A program made the position numbers and the translations under genes. Positions 11,399 through 22,896 of a stretch of 64,000 nt of DNA are shown piece by piece. How positions within the stretch are numbered: the first letter of the stretch is position 1; every line of letters begins with the position of its first letter. Below the pieces are notes generated by a model, which ran no database searches, was not told the origin of the DNA, and saw only the letters and a program-made list of their open reading frames with translations. This DNA comes from Raphanus sativus (Eukaryota; Streptophyta; Magnoliopsida; Brassicales; Brassicaceae), in contig NC_079518.1 of assembly GCF_000801105.2 (NCBI RefSeq), positions 26,454,800-26,518,799 on the forward strand, in the 5' to 3' direction.

Positions 11399-14300
11399 TC
11401 TATACTATTATTTTCGAAGTGATTTTTCGCAACGGAACTCTCACGTTAAAAGTTAGAGTGATTAATATCATTTATATCCTTAATGAATAAAAATATAAAT
11501 TACCTATAAAATAAAAACAAATTTTAATTATTAAATTAGATAATGATTAAAATTAATAATGATAAGAATTATTCAAAATCAAAAAAATATATTTTAAAAT
11601 AAAAGTTAGAGTAGTTAATATCATTTATACCCTTAATGAATACGGTTAATATCGTTTATACCTTTAATGAATAAAAATATAAATTACCTATAAAATAAAA
11701 CCGAATTTTAATTATTAAATTGGATAATGATTAAAATTAATAATGAAAAGAATTATCCAAAATCAGAAAAATATTTTAAAATAAAAGTTAGAGTAGTTAA
11801 TATCATTTATACCCTTAATGAATACAACATATAAATTAGGCACCAAATAAAATCGAATTTTTGATTCTTTTGATTAAATAAATTATTAAAAGTAATAATA
11901 TTAAGAATTATCTAAAATCTAAAAATAGATATTAAAATAAAAATAGTTATTATACATATTGTGTTGTTTTGTGTAAAAATCTTATAATAAAAGAGTTCAA
12001 AATTAAACAAAACACAAAACACATAACTAAAAGTTAATCAAGTACCTGATTTTTTTGGCAACGGAACTCTCATGTTAAAAGTTAGAGTGGTTAATATCTT
12101 TTATACCTTTAATAAACAAAAATATAAATTACACATAAAATAAAACGAATTTAATTATTTAATTAGATAATATTAAAATTAATAATGATAAGAATTATCC
12201 AAAATAAAAAAATGTATATTTTTAAAAATAAAAAAAAAGTTAGAGTGGTTAGTATTATTTATACCTTTAATGGATACAACATATAAATTACCCACAAAAT
12301 AAAATAATAATTATCCAAAATCAAAAAGTTTCTATATATTATTTGAGAAGTCAGTTTCTTATGTGTCGCGCTCACGTTTACTCGCACGATGGTTGATTAC
12401 AGTGATACCTTTAATGAATTAAAATTATTACATTTAAATATTATTGTTGAAATTTATTTACTTTTTTAAAAAAAATTACAAATAACATATATAATATAAA
12501 GGAAACATGTATAAAGTAAAAAAAAATTTAAAAATTATATTTTTATATAATGTGATTTCATAAAAGAATTTTCACACATATAATCGTGATATAGAAAAAG
12601 AAATATTATTTATTTTAAAATATAATTTTAAAAATATAAAAACATATATTTTCATTGTAATAGAAGTAATTTATATATCTATCATTTTCTTAAGTAACAT
12701 TAATTGATATATTTTTATTGGACTAAAAAAAATTATAATTAGTATTGAAATATTCTATTTATTTTTTATATTTAGTTGACTATAATATTTTTCAGTTAGA
12801 GCAAACAAATATCTAAAACTATATTTTAATTATATAATATGACTTCTCAAATACTATCACAATATTTTTCGTGCTTACTTTTAGATATTAAAAACTAAAA
12901 AAAAATTAAAACTAAACCTTTTTTGATCAAATAATTACAAAATATTTAAAATAACATAGCACTATATACTCTGACAAGGTAGATATATTACATTTTATCA
13001 CTACTTAAATTATTTATTTGTTAATATTAAATTTACTTTTAAATTTTATGTTTAAAATGTTTGTGAAAGTTAATATAACCATAATAAAAATACCAAGACA
13101 AATATGAATTCTCATTTTAAGATTATTTAAAATAAATTTTAGCTTAGTTACAATTCAATAAATCTAAGGAAAAAAATATTTAGAATTTATAAAAAAATTT
13201 AAATATTGTAATATTGATATGTATTCATGAACTTTCAAAAATGTATCAGTTACTTAAATTGTAATTTCCTATTGATCATCGCTTATTTTCTAATATTTTT
13301 TAATAATCAATATATAATTTGATAAATACTGTGAAAACACATGCACATTTAAATGATAAATAAAACTAATTTGATTTAACTTAAATATAATAAAACAATT
13401 ATATTTAAGTTTGAATTTGATAGAGTATATTTAACTCAATATATTCATAACATGAGTGACTCAACTAATTCAACTTAAATATAAACTCATAAACTTAACT
13501 GCAATAAAAAACATAATTTTAGAATAATAATTTATTTTTAAATATAGATTATAGGATAACTCAAAACATATTAACAATGAAAGTAAAATATTAACCAACT
13601 GTTACAATTTAATTCTTTGTTAAAAAAAATAATATATATATATATGCACAATATATTATCGTTATATTAATTTATGTAATTTGGAATCAGACATTTTATT
13701 TTATTTTTATTTCAATCTAAGCAAAATATATCTTAAGTTATACATAATATTCCTAAATATATTTATATATCTAAGACAACAACCAACCTAAATATGAATA
13801 GCAAAATGAAAAATTTAATATATTAGTAAAAAAATACTATATTTAAATTTAGAGAGATATATGCAATTCAATATATCCAAATGATGACTAAATTAACCGT
13901 AAAAACAATAAACCAACTAGATATAACATATCTAAAATCATGTCTAATTAAATTAATTTAATATTATTATATATATATAATATTATGCATAAAATTTATA
14001 AATTAATAAAATGAAAATTAAATAACAATCAATTATTATAATGTATTTATTTTATAAATATTTATATCCGTGCATGAGCAAGGAAAAATCACCTAGTATA
14101 ATTTAAACTAAAAAAGTTAGAATGGTTAATATAATTTATCCTTAATGAATACAACATATAAATTAGCCACAAAATAAAAACAAATTTTAATTCTTTTGAT
14201 TAGATAAATTATTAAATAAATAATATTAAGAATATTAAGAATTATCTAAAATCTAAAAATATATATTAAATAAAAAATAGCTCTTATACATTTTGTGTTG

Positions 14301-14887
14301 TTTTCTGTAAATATCTTATAATAAAATAATTAAAAATTAAAAAACACATAACACATAACTAAATGTTAATCAAGTAAAATTTTAATTTTTAATAATATTA
14401 AGAATTATCTAAAATAAAAATATAAATTAAAATTAAAGTATTTCTTATACATGTTGTGTTGTTTTCTGTAAAAAGTTAATAATAAAATAGTTAAAAATGA
14501 AAAAAAAAACACAAAACACATAACTAAAAGTTAATCAAGTGAAATTTTAATATTTATATTATTGAAAAGGGAACAAATTTGAAATAAAAAGAAAAATTAT
14601 AATTATATTTTAGTGTACAAATAAATTTAGAAGAAATCAAATATTTTAGATGACAGAAGGCATAACTAAATATTAATCAACTAAAAACAATTTTTATATA
14701 ATTGAGAAGGGAATAATTTTTAAAATAAAGAATAATTTCTAAAAAATATTTTAGTGTACAAATAAATTTACAAGATCTGAAATTTTCTAGATGAAAAATG
14801 TTTTCATTATAAACTTTGTTTAGTAATGAATATATTAATAAATAATTATAAATTATTTACGCCGGCATCTACGGAGGATACACCTAG
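11399..14887 (+). mobile_element. Helitron, plus strand, hosting a nested Helitron
   Basis: The 5' end TCTATACTATTATTTTCG is at 11399 (preceded by A); the 3' end, ACGGAGGATACACCTAG, finishes at 14887 and is followed by T. The body contains at least six diverged copies of a unit around AAAAGTTAGAGTGGTTAATA (near 11448, 11604, 11787, 12073, 12238 and 14114), and the subterminal GCAACGGAACTCTCA motif appears twice (11430 and 12059). No helicase reading frame is present. The insertion at 12331-14096 splits it; removing that insert joins two similar internal repeat units. Confidence 0.75.
12331..14096 (+). mobile_element. Helitron nested inside the 11399-14887 Helitron
   Basis: The 5' end TCTATATATTATTTGAGAAG at 12331 is followed by GTCGCGCTCACG and ACGATGGTTGATTAC subterminal text. 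The 3' end is a CCGTGCATGAGCAAGG hairpin, AAAAATCAC and CTAG at 14093-14096, then T. It is the same family as the minus-strand element at 3412-4933 (matching both ends). It is 1766 bp, non-coding and very AT-rich. Confidence 0.75.
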
Positions 14888-15790
14888 TATCCAAAACAAA
14901 CCAATAGTACTTTAGACTATGCCATTGCTGATTAATACAATCAAATATTTTAAAAGGTTTAATTAGCGATAAGCCAAACTAATACAAAACATTCAGGGAA
15001 ATTTTGAAATGTTTCGAAGCTGCCCCTTGATACCTTAACCTGTTATGACACCAAAATGGTTTTTTAAATATTTAAATTTAATACTTAAATGACTTACAGT
15101 AGTGGAAAAATGGTAAAAAACACTGATATACCGCGAATTACAAATAACTGAGACTTTCCAAAGCTTTTAACATGAACCGGTTTACACGTAAAACCTGTTT
15201 AAATTTAAACTTAATTGTTGTTGGGTCCACTCGAAAGCAGGACCCTCCAAAAATAGGCGTATGCCACTTAGCGTGGAGAGCACACGGTATTCTTTAGTAA
15301 AAGGCGAAAGAATAGTTCGCTTTGTGCTCACCACATGGCTGCGTGATTTCTTGCAGACCAAAGAGCCTCTATTTATAGTACGACTTATTCTACTGCTTAC
15401 TCGAAATGTTTCGATGTGGGACTCTGAAACAAAAGATTATAGCGCTTACATATCTAAAACTCTTCGTGGGCTTTTATTATGCCAAAAAATTTCTTGCCTA
15501 ATGGGTTTCGTCAGGCTTCTTTAGGGATTGATGCTGGGCTTGCTGTGTGTTCCACAATGTGAGTAGTCAAAACAACATTTACCTGATTTTGCTAAAATCT
15601 CTTCTTGATGTTTGATTTTGTGACATTAATATTGTTCTTCTTCATCTTTTATCTAATCAAGAGAAACATCAATCTTACTGCTATTAGATGTCAAAACCAA
15701 AACACCAAGTCTGTTGTAAATCAAGAAGCTACGTAGCACAAATCAAAACCAAACTATAACTAAGTTACTAAACCCCTAATACGGAAGTAG
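14888..15790. other. Intergenic region; promoter-like remnant near 15240-15560
   Basis: Most is non-descript. 15220-15560 is less AT-rich and includes an inverted pair (TTGGGTCCACTCG / AAGCAGGACCCTCC), a TATA-like CTATTTATAG at 15370 and GATGTGGGACTC at 15414, a word also found at 50235. An 87-residue frame here (15261-15524) has no recognisable domain. It looks like the remnant of a repeated element rather than a gene. Confidence 0.3.
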
Positions 15791-16807
15791 CTATTGGATC
15801 CTAACACCAAACAGCATAAACCCTCCTTTCTTCTCCTCCTCTGGTTTTGTTTCTTCATCTTCTAACTTCGAGTTAAACAAGTCTTCTGTTTTCATTTCTT
15901 CGCTATGAACCATTTTGTTTTCTTCCTTGGGAGCCACGAAACCCTTGTGATCAACATCAATCATCAAGAAGCTGTTGTTTTGTCCTTCTAATCTCTTGAC
16001 ATGACTCGGAACATCACAAGAATAAAATACAATAACATCTTTCTCCTTGAGATTCTTCTCCTTGACGAAACCATTCCATCCTCTGGTGAAGACAAAGCTC
16101 TGGCTACTTCTCCAGTAACAATACCTAAACTTCCACTGTCTCATCGTACTGTCATAAAACACAACCTCAACATCGTCCACAGCTTCACCCTCTTCTTGGT
16201 CGTCGCTTATGAATGGTAAATGCTTCACTGCATACTTTTTTGGTATCACAAGCCTATTCAGTTTCCCAACGTCGCTAGGTGTCAGTTCCTTGTGAAAAAG
16301 TTGTGTGCAAGAGAAACACTTGTTTGATTCTTGACTCTGTTTGAATCCCATGGTGTTGAAGTTGGCCATCCGAGATCTCGACATGACATGATCTCTGAAC
16401 TTGTGTAGGTAAGAACCGTCTCTGATCATGTTCAACACAGCTTCCGTTGTGTAGAGCACTTGAAAGTCCGGTTCGTGGACCGTGATTTCAGACCAAGGGA
16501 AGTTCCGGTGCGAGTTAGCGTCAAAGCCTCGGAGCTTGATCGATGCGCTATCGTAAGCAGCTGCGGCTTCAGCAGCGGAATTAAAAGTCCCGAGCCAGAT
16601 CCTTCGGTGTTCTGCGTATATCTGAGCACCCCAATGACCGTTCTGCTGCTGAACCACACCTTTGTATTTTGTTTTCGCCGTGTTGGACAAGGCAGTTCTT
16701 GTGGTTGTTGAGATAGTAGGTTTCATGTGTTCCAGGACAGAGTTACTTGAGCCTGAAGTCTCTGTTGTTGTCTTGGCTTCATTGCTTATCTCGTGGAGGA
16801 TAACCAT
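15791..16807 (-). CDS. RAV-type AP2/B3 transcription factor
   Basis: Intronless, 338 residues when started at the second in-frame Met (MVILHEISNE); an upstream Met adds seven residues of UTR-like sequence. One AP2 domain spans about 48-104: KYKGVVQQQNGHWGAQI, IWLGTF, AAAAYDSASIKLRG. A B3 domain spans about 167-272: LFHKELTPSDVGKLNRLVIP, KYAVKHLPF, WKFRYCYWRSSQSFVFTRGW, FVKEKNLKEKDVIVFY. This is the RAV/EDF/TEM architecture: AP2 contacts CAACA-type and B3 CACCTG-type sites. The C-terminus (332-335) carries LFGV, the core of the R/KLFGV repression motif of RAV proteins, so it is probably a repressor (inference). The tail 293-327 is rich in Glu and Lys. The gene looks intact and matches the size of the RAV-like pair At1g50680/At1g51120, recalled from memory. 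Confidence 0.92.
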   Translation of the reverse strand: MVILHEISNEAKTTTETSGSSNSVLEHMKPTISTTTRTALSNTAKTKYKGVVQQQNGHWGAQIYAEHRRIWLGTFNSAAEAAAAYDSASIKLRGFDANSHRNFPWSEITVHEPDFQVLYTTEAVLNMIRDGSYLHKFRDHVMSRSRMANFNTMGFKQSQESNKCFSCTQLFHKELTPSDVGKLNRLVIPKKYAVKHLPFISDDQEEGEAVDDVEVVFYDSTMRQWKFRYCYWRSSQSFVFTRGWNGFVKEKNLKEKDVIVFYSCDVPSHVKRLEGQNNSFLMIDVDHKGFVAPKEENKMVHSEEMKTEDLFNSKLEDEETKPEEEKKGGFMLFGVRIQ

Positions 16808-17604
16808 CGCTAAAAGATACAAAAACAAAACAAGTCCAAGAGACAGAGAGGTTTATACGGCAGAGAAGCAAAACGAAAATAGAGTAGTATTTTGAAGAAG
16901 AGATTTGAAAGCAATATTATGTTTACATGTTGTAGCATCATTATCGTTGATTCTTTAGAATGTTATAGTTTCCATACTTGTTCTTGTTTCTAGTTTTTTG
17001 ACAGCGTAATTTATTACATCAGAAGCTGTTAGTGGTAAGTTACCTTGTTAATGAGATTCTTTTTTGTCAGATTTATTTTCTTGGTAGAAAAGTAAACTTT
17101 CCTTGAGGATTACGACAGCAAATATTTATGTTAACAATTTTTGTTTTGATTTATGTTAACAATTTTTGTTTTGATCTTAATTTAGTCATAAGTAGCTGCT
17201 CTAATATCACTATGTCATGCCATGTGGTTTCTTGTTTATTTTTTCTGGTTCTTGTTACCTCTAAAAAAACTATTGATCAACACTTGACAGTTTATTTACT
17301 TTTTTTTGGCTTAAAAACAGTTTATCTACTTAAAAACAGTTTATCTATTTTTATTCCAACTAAGGGTGAAAGACACTGCAAGTAAAATGAATTATACGTA
17401 TCATAGGTTATAACCAAAAAAAAATATATATATATATATATAAACAAGAAAAGAACCATATATTGTGTGCAAATATATGAAAGATACCTCTAAATATTGC
17501 TACAAGACGAATACATTAAAAACAACTTCGTGTATATATTTGTTGGTATATACTATAAAACTATATACTGGTCAGTTTATGAGACTGAGTTCAGTTTTTC
17601 ACAT
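16808..17604. other. Upstream region of the AP2/B3 gene and spacer
   Basis: Contains the 5' flank of the AP2/B3 gene, a direct duplication of TATGTTAACAATTTTTGTTTTGA (two adjacent copies near 17127-17175), a triple CAGTTTATCTA/TTTAC motif near 17290-17350 and a short (TA) run at 17428-17442. No gene recognised. Confidence 0.4.
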
Positions 17605-18352
17605 TCACAGGATGGAGCAGCTTTGTTGGTATGTGACTTCGTGGCAACAATGTGGGTGTGGCCCGCCTCCCCAGTTATCGTAAACAGGCCTCCAGGAACA
17701 CCCGCCCTGTTGGGTCTCGTAGTACGGCCCAAAATGATATGCCTGAAACATCGGCATCAGTTGGGGAACCGGAGCTGGGGCCGGAACCAGAATCGGAACT
17801 GGATCCTGAGCCGGAGTTGGCGCTGGAACCTGTACCGGAACTGGAGCTGGGACCTTCTCGGGCTCTTTGGGCTTCTCAGAAGGTTGAGTCTGGGCTGGAA
17901 TAGGCTTGGGTGGTTCCAGGATCACGATGGACTTAATAGAACGGCCTCCTTTGTTGCAAAGTTTGTTCATAAGCTTCTCAGGATCGTAACAAACCACCTT
18001 GATGATGATTGTGTTAGTCTTCTCATCGTACAGTTCATCTCTTATTTCTTGTTTTGTTTTGCAAATCAACAAAAAGATCATATTATTCACCTAGATTTAT
18101 GCCATTTTCAATCGCAATAATTCAAAGGAGCAGAGAGAAACTCACGAGGGAACTTGCGGAGAGCTTTCTTGGCCTTTTTGTAGCATTTGGCACATGCTTC
18201 GACCGTCAACTTCATTATCGTAACCTGTTATTGTTCATCATATAATTTGATTACTATAGAATTAGTTATAAGAAAAAGAGAAGTAATATGAAAATTCAGA
18301 TCCGGAAAAGAAATTAGTATATACAGTCTTGAGTATATACCTTCTCCGCCAT
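17605..18352 (-). CDS. HMA-domain, proline-rich isoprenylated protein (HIPP-like)
   Basis: Three exons on the minus strand, 18352-18341, 18224-18146 and 18047-17605, with GT-AG junctions and frame kept, give 177 residues. The protein begins MAEKVTIMKLTVEACAKCYKK. CAKC at 15-18 is the metal-site motif of a heavy-metal-associated fold (about 5-72; later parts include NTIIIKVVCYDPEKLMNKLC and GGRSIKSIVIL). A Pro-rich linker of PxPxP repeats covers about 75-130. The protein ends in CSIL, a C-a-a-X box expected to be geranylgeranylated because of its final Leu. HMA plus CaaX defines the plant HIPP family; Pro-rich members are often called Pi21-like. The first exon encodes only four residues, so single-frame gene finders would miss it. 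Metal ligand and partner are unknown. The call rests on domain and CaaX; splice sites are inferred. Confidence 0.85.
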
Positions 18353-19039
18353 AGCTTGGGTGTCTCGAAGTCAAGAAGGAAATTTTTATGTGCATATTCT
18401 GTCTTGCAGGATCTACAATATCACTAATATAAAGGGGTACAAATAAAATGAAAAAAAAAGGAGAAAAAGAGAGAGATAAGTTTATTTCTTTCTGTTATAA
18501 CGAAATATCTTTAATATATTTTGTATGGAAAATATATTTTCAAAGTTTCTGAAAGCATATTGTCTTTAACAAAGAAGCCGACATTCTTACACAACTGATA
18601 ATTACGAAAATGGGCTCGCATGTTTCAAAGTACGACCACAGAGCGTGTCCTTGTAGTAGTCCGATTCCTCGATATGTATCCATATGTTTCTGTGGTGCTG
18701 AATTGCTGATGAAATACGCCGAGGTCGATGAAATGGATGTAAAAGGACTGTCTGAGTTTGATGTTTCCATAAAGATTCTATTAAAGTAAGAAGGATGAGT
18801 TTTGATAAAATCCAATTTCGAAACCTGAAATTTTTAAAATAAAAAGTGAAATGATATTTGACAATGAGATCATTTTTGGATATTTCTTGCTTTTATTTTA
18901 TTTTTAAAGGACTAAAGTTTATGATTTATGTTACGTTAGTCTTTTAATTTCTAACCGAATTGTTGCTGTTAAGTTTGTTTGCACTAACATGGCAACCCGA
19001 ACTGGTTCAGTTAACTTTACTTTCAATTTCTTGCTTTTA

Positions 19040-19122
19040 TTTATACTATTAAAAGAGAATCATTCTGAAAAAATCTACTTAAACAAAGTTATTTGACCTT
19101 TTCATTTTTTTAGTCCAACCTA
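19040..19122 (+). mobile_element. 5' end of an interrupted Helitron
   Basis: The sequence TTTATACTATTAAAAGAG at 19040 matches the 5' end of the Helitron at 22220 (same next 60-70 bases, including TTAGTCCAACC versus TTGGTCCAACT) with C to T at the second base. It is cut at 19122 by another Helitron. Whether its original 3' end is the one at 22896 cannot be decided by eye. Confidence 0.6.
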
Positions 19123-21720
19123 TCTTTATATATAAAAGAGCCTTTTAATCTTTCCTGGGGCGTCCACCTCAACATCCACGTCACAAATTTGATTCACGTA
19201 GGTGCGACACGTGTCCTTTATCTCTCAACGCATCGTTTCATTTAATCGTCGGTTTGGGCTTTCATGGCGTAATTTCTCTGATTGGGCTCCGATGTCGTGA
19301 TATCCGTTCGGCCTGCTAAGATGATGACGCCTCTGAATCGAATACGAGAAGATCAACGTCTTCGTGCGGCGGCGAGACGGTGACCTTTGTGCTTCTTCTC
19401 ACAACCAGAAACGGTCTGATTTATGACATCCTCTTTAATCCCGTTGATTCTATCCCCCACGATCTGTCTTTAAAGCATTATTTGAATTGAGAGGCGGTGT
19501 GGTTTCGGTATAAATATATGTAAAGACAAGCTAAAATTTTGAAACGCAGTGGCGAGCTAATGGGTATAGACAAGCTCGCTTTAGATTTCAGTTTTGTTTG
19601 TCGACTTTGTTTCAGTTTGTCTTTTTTATTACCAAAGTTTTAATTCTAAAGCTTTTGTTTATCTGATAAAGTTTATTTCAAAAAATTTCGTTTATGAGCG
19701 ATGAATCGATTTTTCTGTCAATTTGTTGACCTGTTGATTATCAATCTTTTTTAATTTGCAGGGCTAATTATTTGACTTGTGTATTGTTCTCGGATAGACA
19801 AATCGCTTGATTTTAAGGAAGTTGGGAGAGTTGTAGTTCAGTTGGAAAGGGAGGATGTGACTTTACTCAATCCTGCCGTTGCTTCAAGTAAGATCACTTC
19901 ACAGTTTTGTTCTTTCTTGGCATGTCTCCAACTTCTGTAGTTTGTGTTTCTTATTTTGTTACCATAACTGATCAGTTGAACTTAGCTTCTGGTTATGTGT
20001 ATACCTGACTAAACGTAAGAAGTTAGTCTTCATCCACCCAGAAAACACTAACATGGATGGGACTTGCTTTCTGTTTTTTAGACTGGTTGTGTTGTTAATA
20101 TATCTCTTAAGTGATCAATTTGTTGCTGTATCCATATTTCCTCTGAATGTTGTCTGCTACTTATCCGGTGTCTAATAGAACTAATAAGAACATGAGTTGG
20201 GAATTCTCTTCTGGTCTCTGATATGAACTTCCAAGGTCTAAAAAGGATTTGTGGCCATTAGTTAATCTCATCATTTTTTCGTTAAATGTTTTAAGATTTT
20301 TACCAAGCTTTTTAAAGTTCTCAAGATTTGTGGTGACCTCTTATTACAAGAAAGAAAAGCAAAGAAAACAGCATTACAAAAGACAGGAGGAGAAGGAAAA
20401 GTTGAGCTGAAAAGCAGAGATGGAGAAGAGGAAGGAGCCCGATGGGTGATGGAGAGAAGTTAATATCATCATTATCACTCAATATTTAAACTTCTTCAAT
20501 CAATTATTACAAGTGCAATTATCCCCAGAGCTTGATATGCAAAAGAAGCTGTTAATTTATTTTGTACATGTTGATCTTACGCATTCGGAACGTGTGCAAG
20601 TTTTAGCATTTACAGTTTGCAAGATGTTAACATAGTTTGTACATATCGTTCTTATGCATTTAGAGCTTTCGGTTAGATGTGAGTTGTGGCACTTATCTGA
20701 TTTCTGACACAACACAATTCTTTTATACTTTTTGGAATAACTGTTTTGAACAAAGCCAACTTTGCGAAAATATTACGACTATGATCATTGTTAGCCTTCT
20801 TAATATCTAAACTTTTTTTGGTATCAGTAACACCTAAACTTACTATTTTAATTAAAACACTTACTTTAAAAAACTATGTTCATTTTAATACCTGAATTAT
20901 CCTCATTTTAATAATAAGTTTTAAACGAACCTAATAAATGTTTAAAACATAAATAAAAAATCTTTAAAAAAAATTATCTTTACTTTTAAGTTTGGATAAT
21001 TTTAATTTTTATAATATTAGTTGCAGTTTTAGTTTTAGATTTTGTTTTTTTTTGGATTTTAAAAATAATTTAATTATTCTATTCAGAGTTAAGAGTCAAG
21101 TTTTCTAAATGTTAAAATATTATCAGATATTTAGTTATTTTATTCTTAAACATGAAATAAAATTTTAAATTTAAGATTTTGTTTTGAATTTTAGAGATTT
21201 TTAAAGTTTTGCTTTAAGCTTATTAATATTTGATTAAAATTATCATAGTTTGAGAATTAAACTGAAAACGTTATAAAAGTAAGTTTATTCAAATGCAGCT
21301 TAGATTAAGTGATTAATTTGATTTTCAATATATTTAAAACTCAAACAAACATGTATAGTCTTAAATAATAATGATCACTTTTAAAAAATTATATAGTCAA
21401 CCTAACTTAAATATAGATTTTCAGTTAGAATGGATCACTCCGCACTCCATATTACTTATAATTTCTCTAAAAACAATTTAAATATTAAATCTAACTGTTA
21501 CTTTAGTTAAACTAAACTAAATATTAAAAGAAAACAATATAATAGTCTTCAATAAATTTTTTATAATTAATAAATTTGCAACTTTAAAATAAATAGTTAA
21601 AAAATGGATAAGTTGTTTTAATAAAAATGTAAAAGTTAGTTTTAATGTCAGTTAAAATAAATTAACATTTTAATTAAATTCTATTATTTGCTATCCGCCC
21701 GTAGGGCGGGCCTTTTCTAG
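19123..21720 (+). mobile_element. Helitron carrying an exon-like host fragment
   Basis: The 5' end TCTTTATATATAAAAGAGCC at 19123 is preceded by A. The 3' end is a CCGCCCGTAGGGCGGG hairpin, CCTTTT and CTAG at 21717-21720, followed by T. Unlike the other Helitrons in the window, its 5' 1.3 kb is not AT-rich and looks genic: a CG-containing leader (19180-19480), a T-rich intron-like stretch ending TTTGCAG at 19761, and an exon-like segment with a GTAAG donor at 19888. The 3' 1.0 kb is AT-rich. No helicase frame, so it is non-autonomous. Confidence 0.7.
19762..19887 (+). pseudogene. Exon-like captured fragment inside a Helitron
   Basis: Flanked by a TTTGCAG acceptor and an A|GTAAG donor. One frame reads DKSLDFKEVGRVVVQLEREDV followed by TLLNPAVAS to the donor, with a stop upstream in the same exon. 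The composition is protein-like, but I do not recognise the family. It may be a fragment of a host gene transported by the Helitron. Confidence 0.35.
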
Positions 21721-21794
21721 TTACATATAACAAAATCTTATAACTAACCTATTTTATAACAACTTAATAAGATTCTCCTTCATTTAAATAAAAA

Positions 21795-22039
21795 GGGTCT
21801 AACTGGTGATCATCTCGGGAATAGTAGGAACAAAAAGGAAAAGAATTGATGGAATAAAATTATGGGAATGATGAGGAACGGTTATTCCATATCAAATTTA
21901 GTGAGGAATAAATTTGTTCTTTAATTCTCTACAATAAAAGGAATGAGAAGGAATGAAAAGGAATGATTATTCCTAATGAATGGTAAAATTTGTTAGGAAC
22001 ATTAAGGAATGCATCATTCCTTGGTCACCAGTTAGACCC
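21795..22039. mobile_element. 245-bp MITE with GGGTCTAACTGGTGA termini
   Basis: The left end GGGTCTAACTGGTGATCA and the right end TGGTCACCAGTTAGACCC are inverted copies with one mismatch. The element is flanked by AAA on both sides (21792-21794 and 22040-22042), a 3-bp target duplication compatible with the PIF/Harbinger (Tourist) type. The interior is rich in GGAAT words, partly inverted (AGGAATGAGAAGGAATG). Confidence 0.7.
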
Positions 22040-22219
22040 AAAGTTTATTACTGTTATTGACTTTAAATGTTACTATAATCTAAAACATTGACTTCTAACA
22101 TTTTAAATATGTACGTAAGAAAGATTTGTATAAACCACTTTTTCTATTACTAATGTTTATATAATTTTTTTTGTATCGAGTGATGGTATGGAATTAATTT
22201 AAAACAACATTATATCTCA

Positions 22220-22896
22220 TCTATACTATTAAAAGAGAATCATTACCAAAACAATATACTTAAAAAATTGTTAGATCTTTTCACTAACTAATTATCTTTG
22301 GTCCAACTATTTGAAAAATCGATTTGCGGATGCGGATTATGAGTTTTTTATGCGGGCTTAGTATAGGTAGGTGGATTTTGGATCGCGGTTACCCGTCGAC
22401 CCGCAAATTATTTAAAAGATAAAAATTAAAAAAGTAAATATTTTTTTTATAAATACAAGAATTTAAAAATAATAATTTAAAATTTAAATCATGTATAGTT
22501 TTTATTATAAATATACTTTTATAGTAATTAAAATAAATAATGATTTTTAAAATATGTATATAACCCGCGGATAACCACAAAATTAAGTAGAGCAGATGCG
22601 GGTACAAAATTATTTGTTTGTAGGTTGTACGGGTCATATTTTTAACCAAAACAAAGTTGAAAATCCGCGGATTGGCGGGTGAGCGGAACGAGTTCGACCC
22701 GCAACTCAGTTTTAACCGTGCATATATCAGATCAATTTTAAAATTACTATTATTTAATAAAATATATTTTGATTAAAATTTATACACAAATGTTATTACA
22801 AAAATACAAATATAATCAGAAAGAAAAATAAATATCAAAAATTAAATTTAAAACAAAAGAATATACCTGCCTTTTTAAGGGCGGGTCAAAATCTAG
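22220..22896 (+). mobile_element. 677-bp non-autonomous Helitron
   Basis: The 5' end TCTATACTATTAAAAGAG at 22220 is preceded by A. The 3' end has GCCTTTTTAAGGGCGGG and TCAAAATCTAG, ending at 22896 and followed by T. The interior has a GC-rich, CCGCGGAT/CGGGT-containing pair of blocks (22320-22400 and 22560-22710), partly inverted. Non-coding. Confidence 0.75.

Noticed and set aside
15261..15524. 87-residue plus-strand ORF
   Set aside because: No domain; overlaps a promoter-like repeated segment and has no splice or codon-use support.
17497..18120. 207-residue plus-strand ORF over the HIPP gene
   Set aside because: Antisense shadow of the proline-rich exon of the minus-strand gene.
18540..18815. 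91-residue minus-strand ORF upstream of the HIPP gene
   Set aside because: No recognised domain, poor start context and no splice or promoter support; possible but unsupported.
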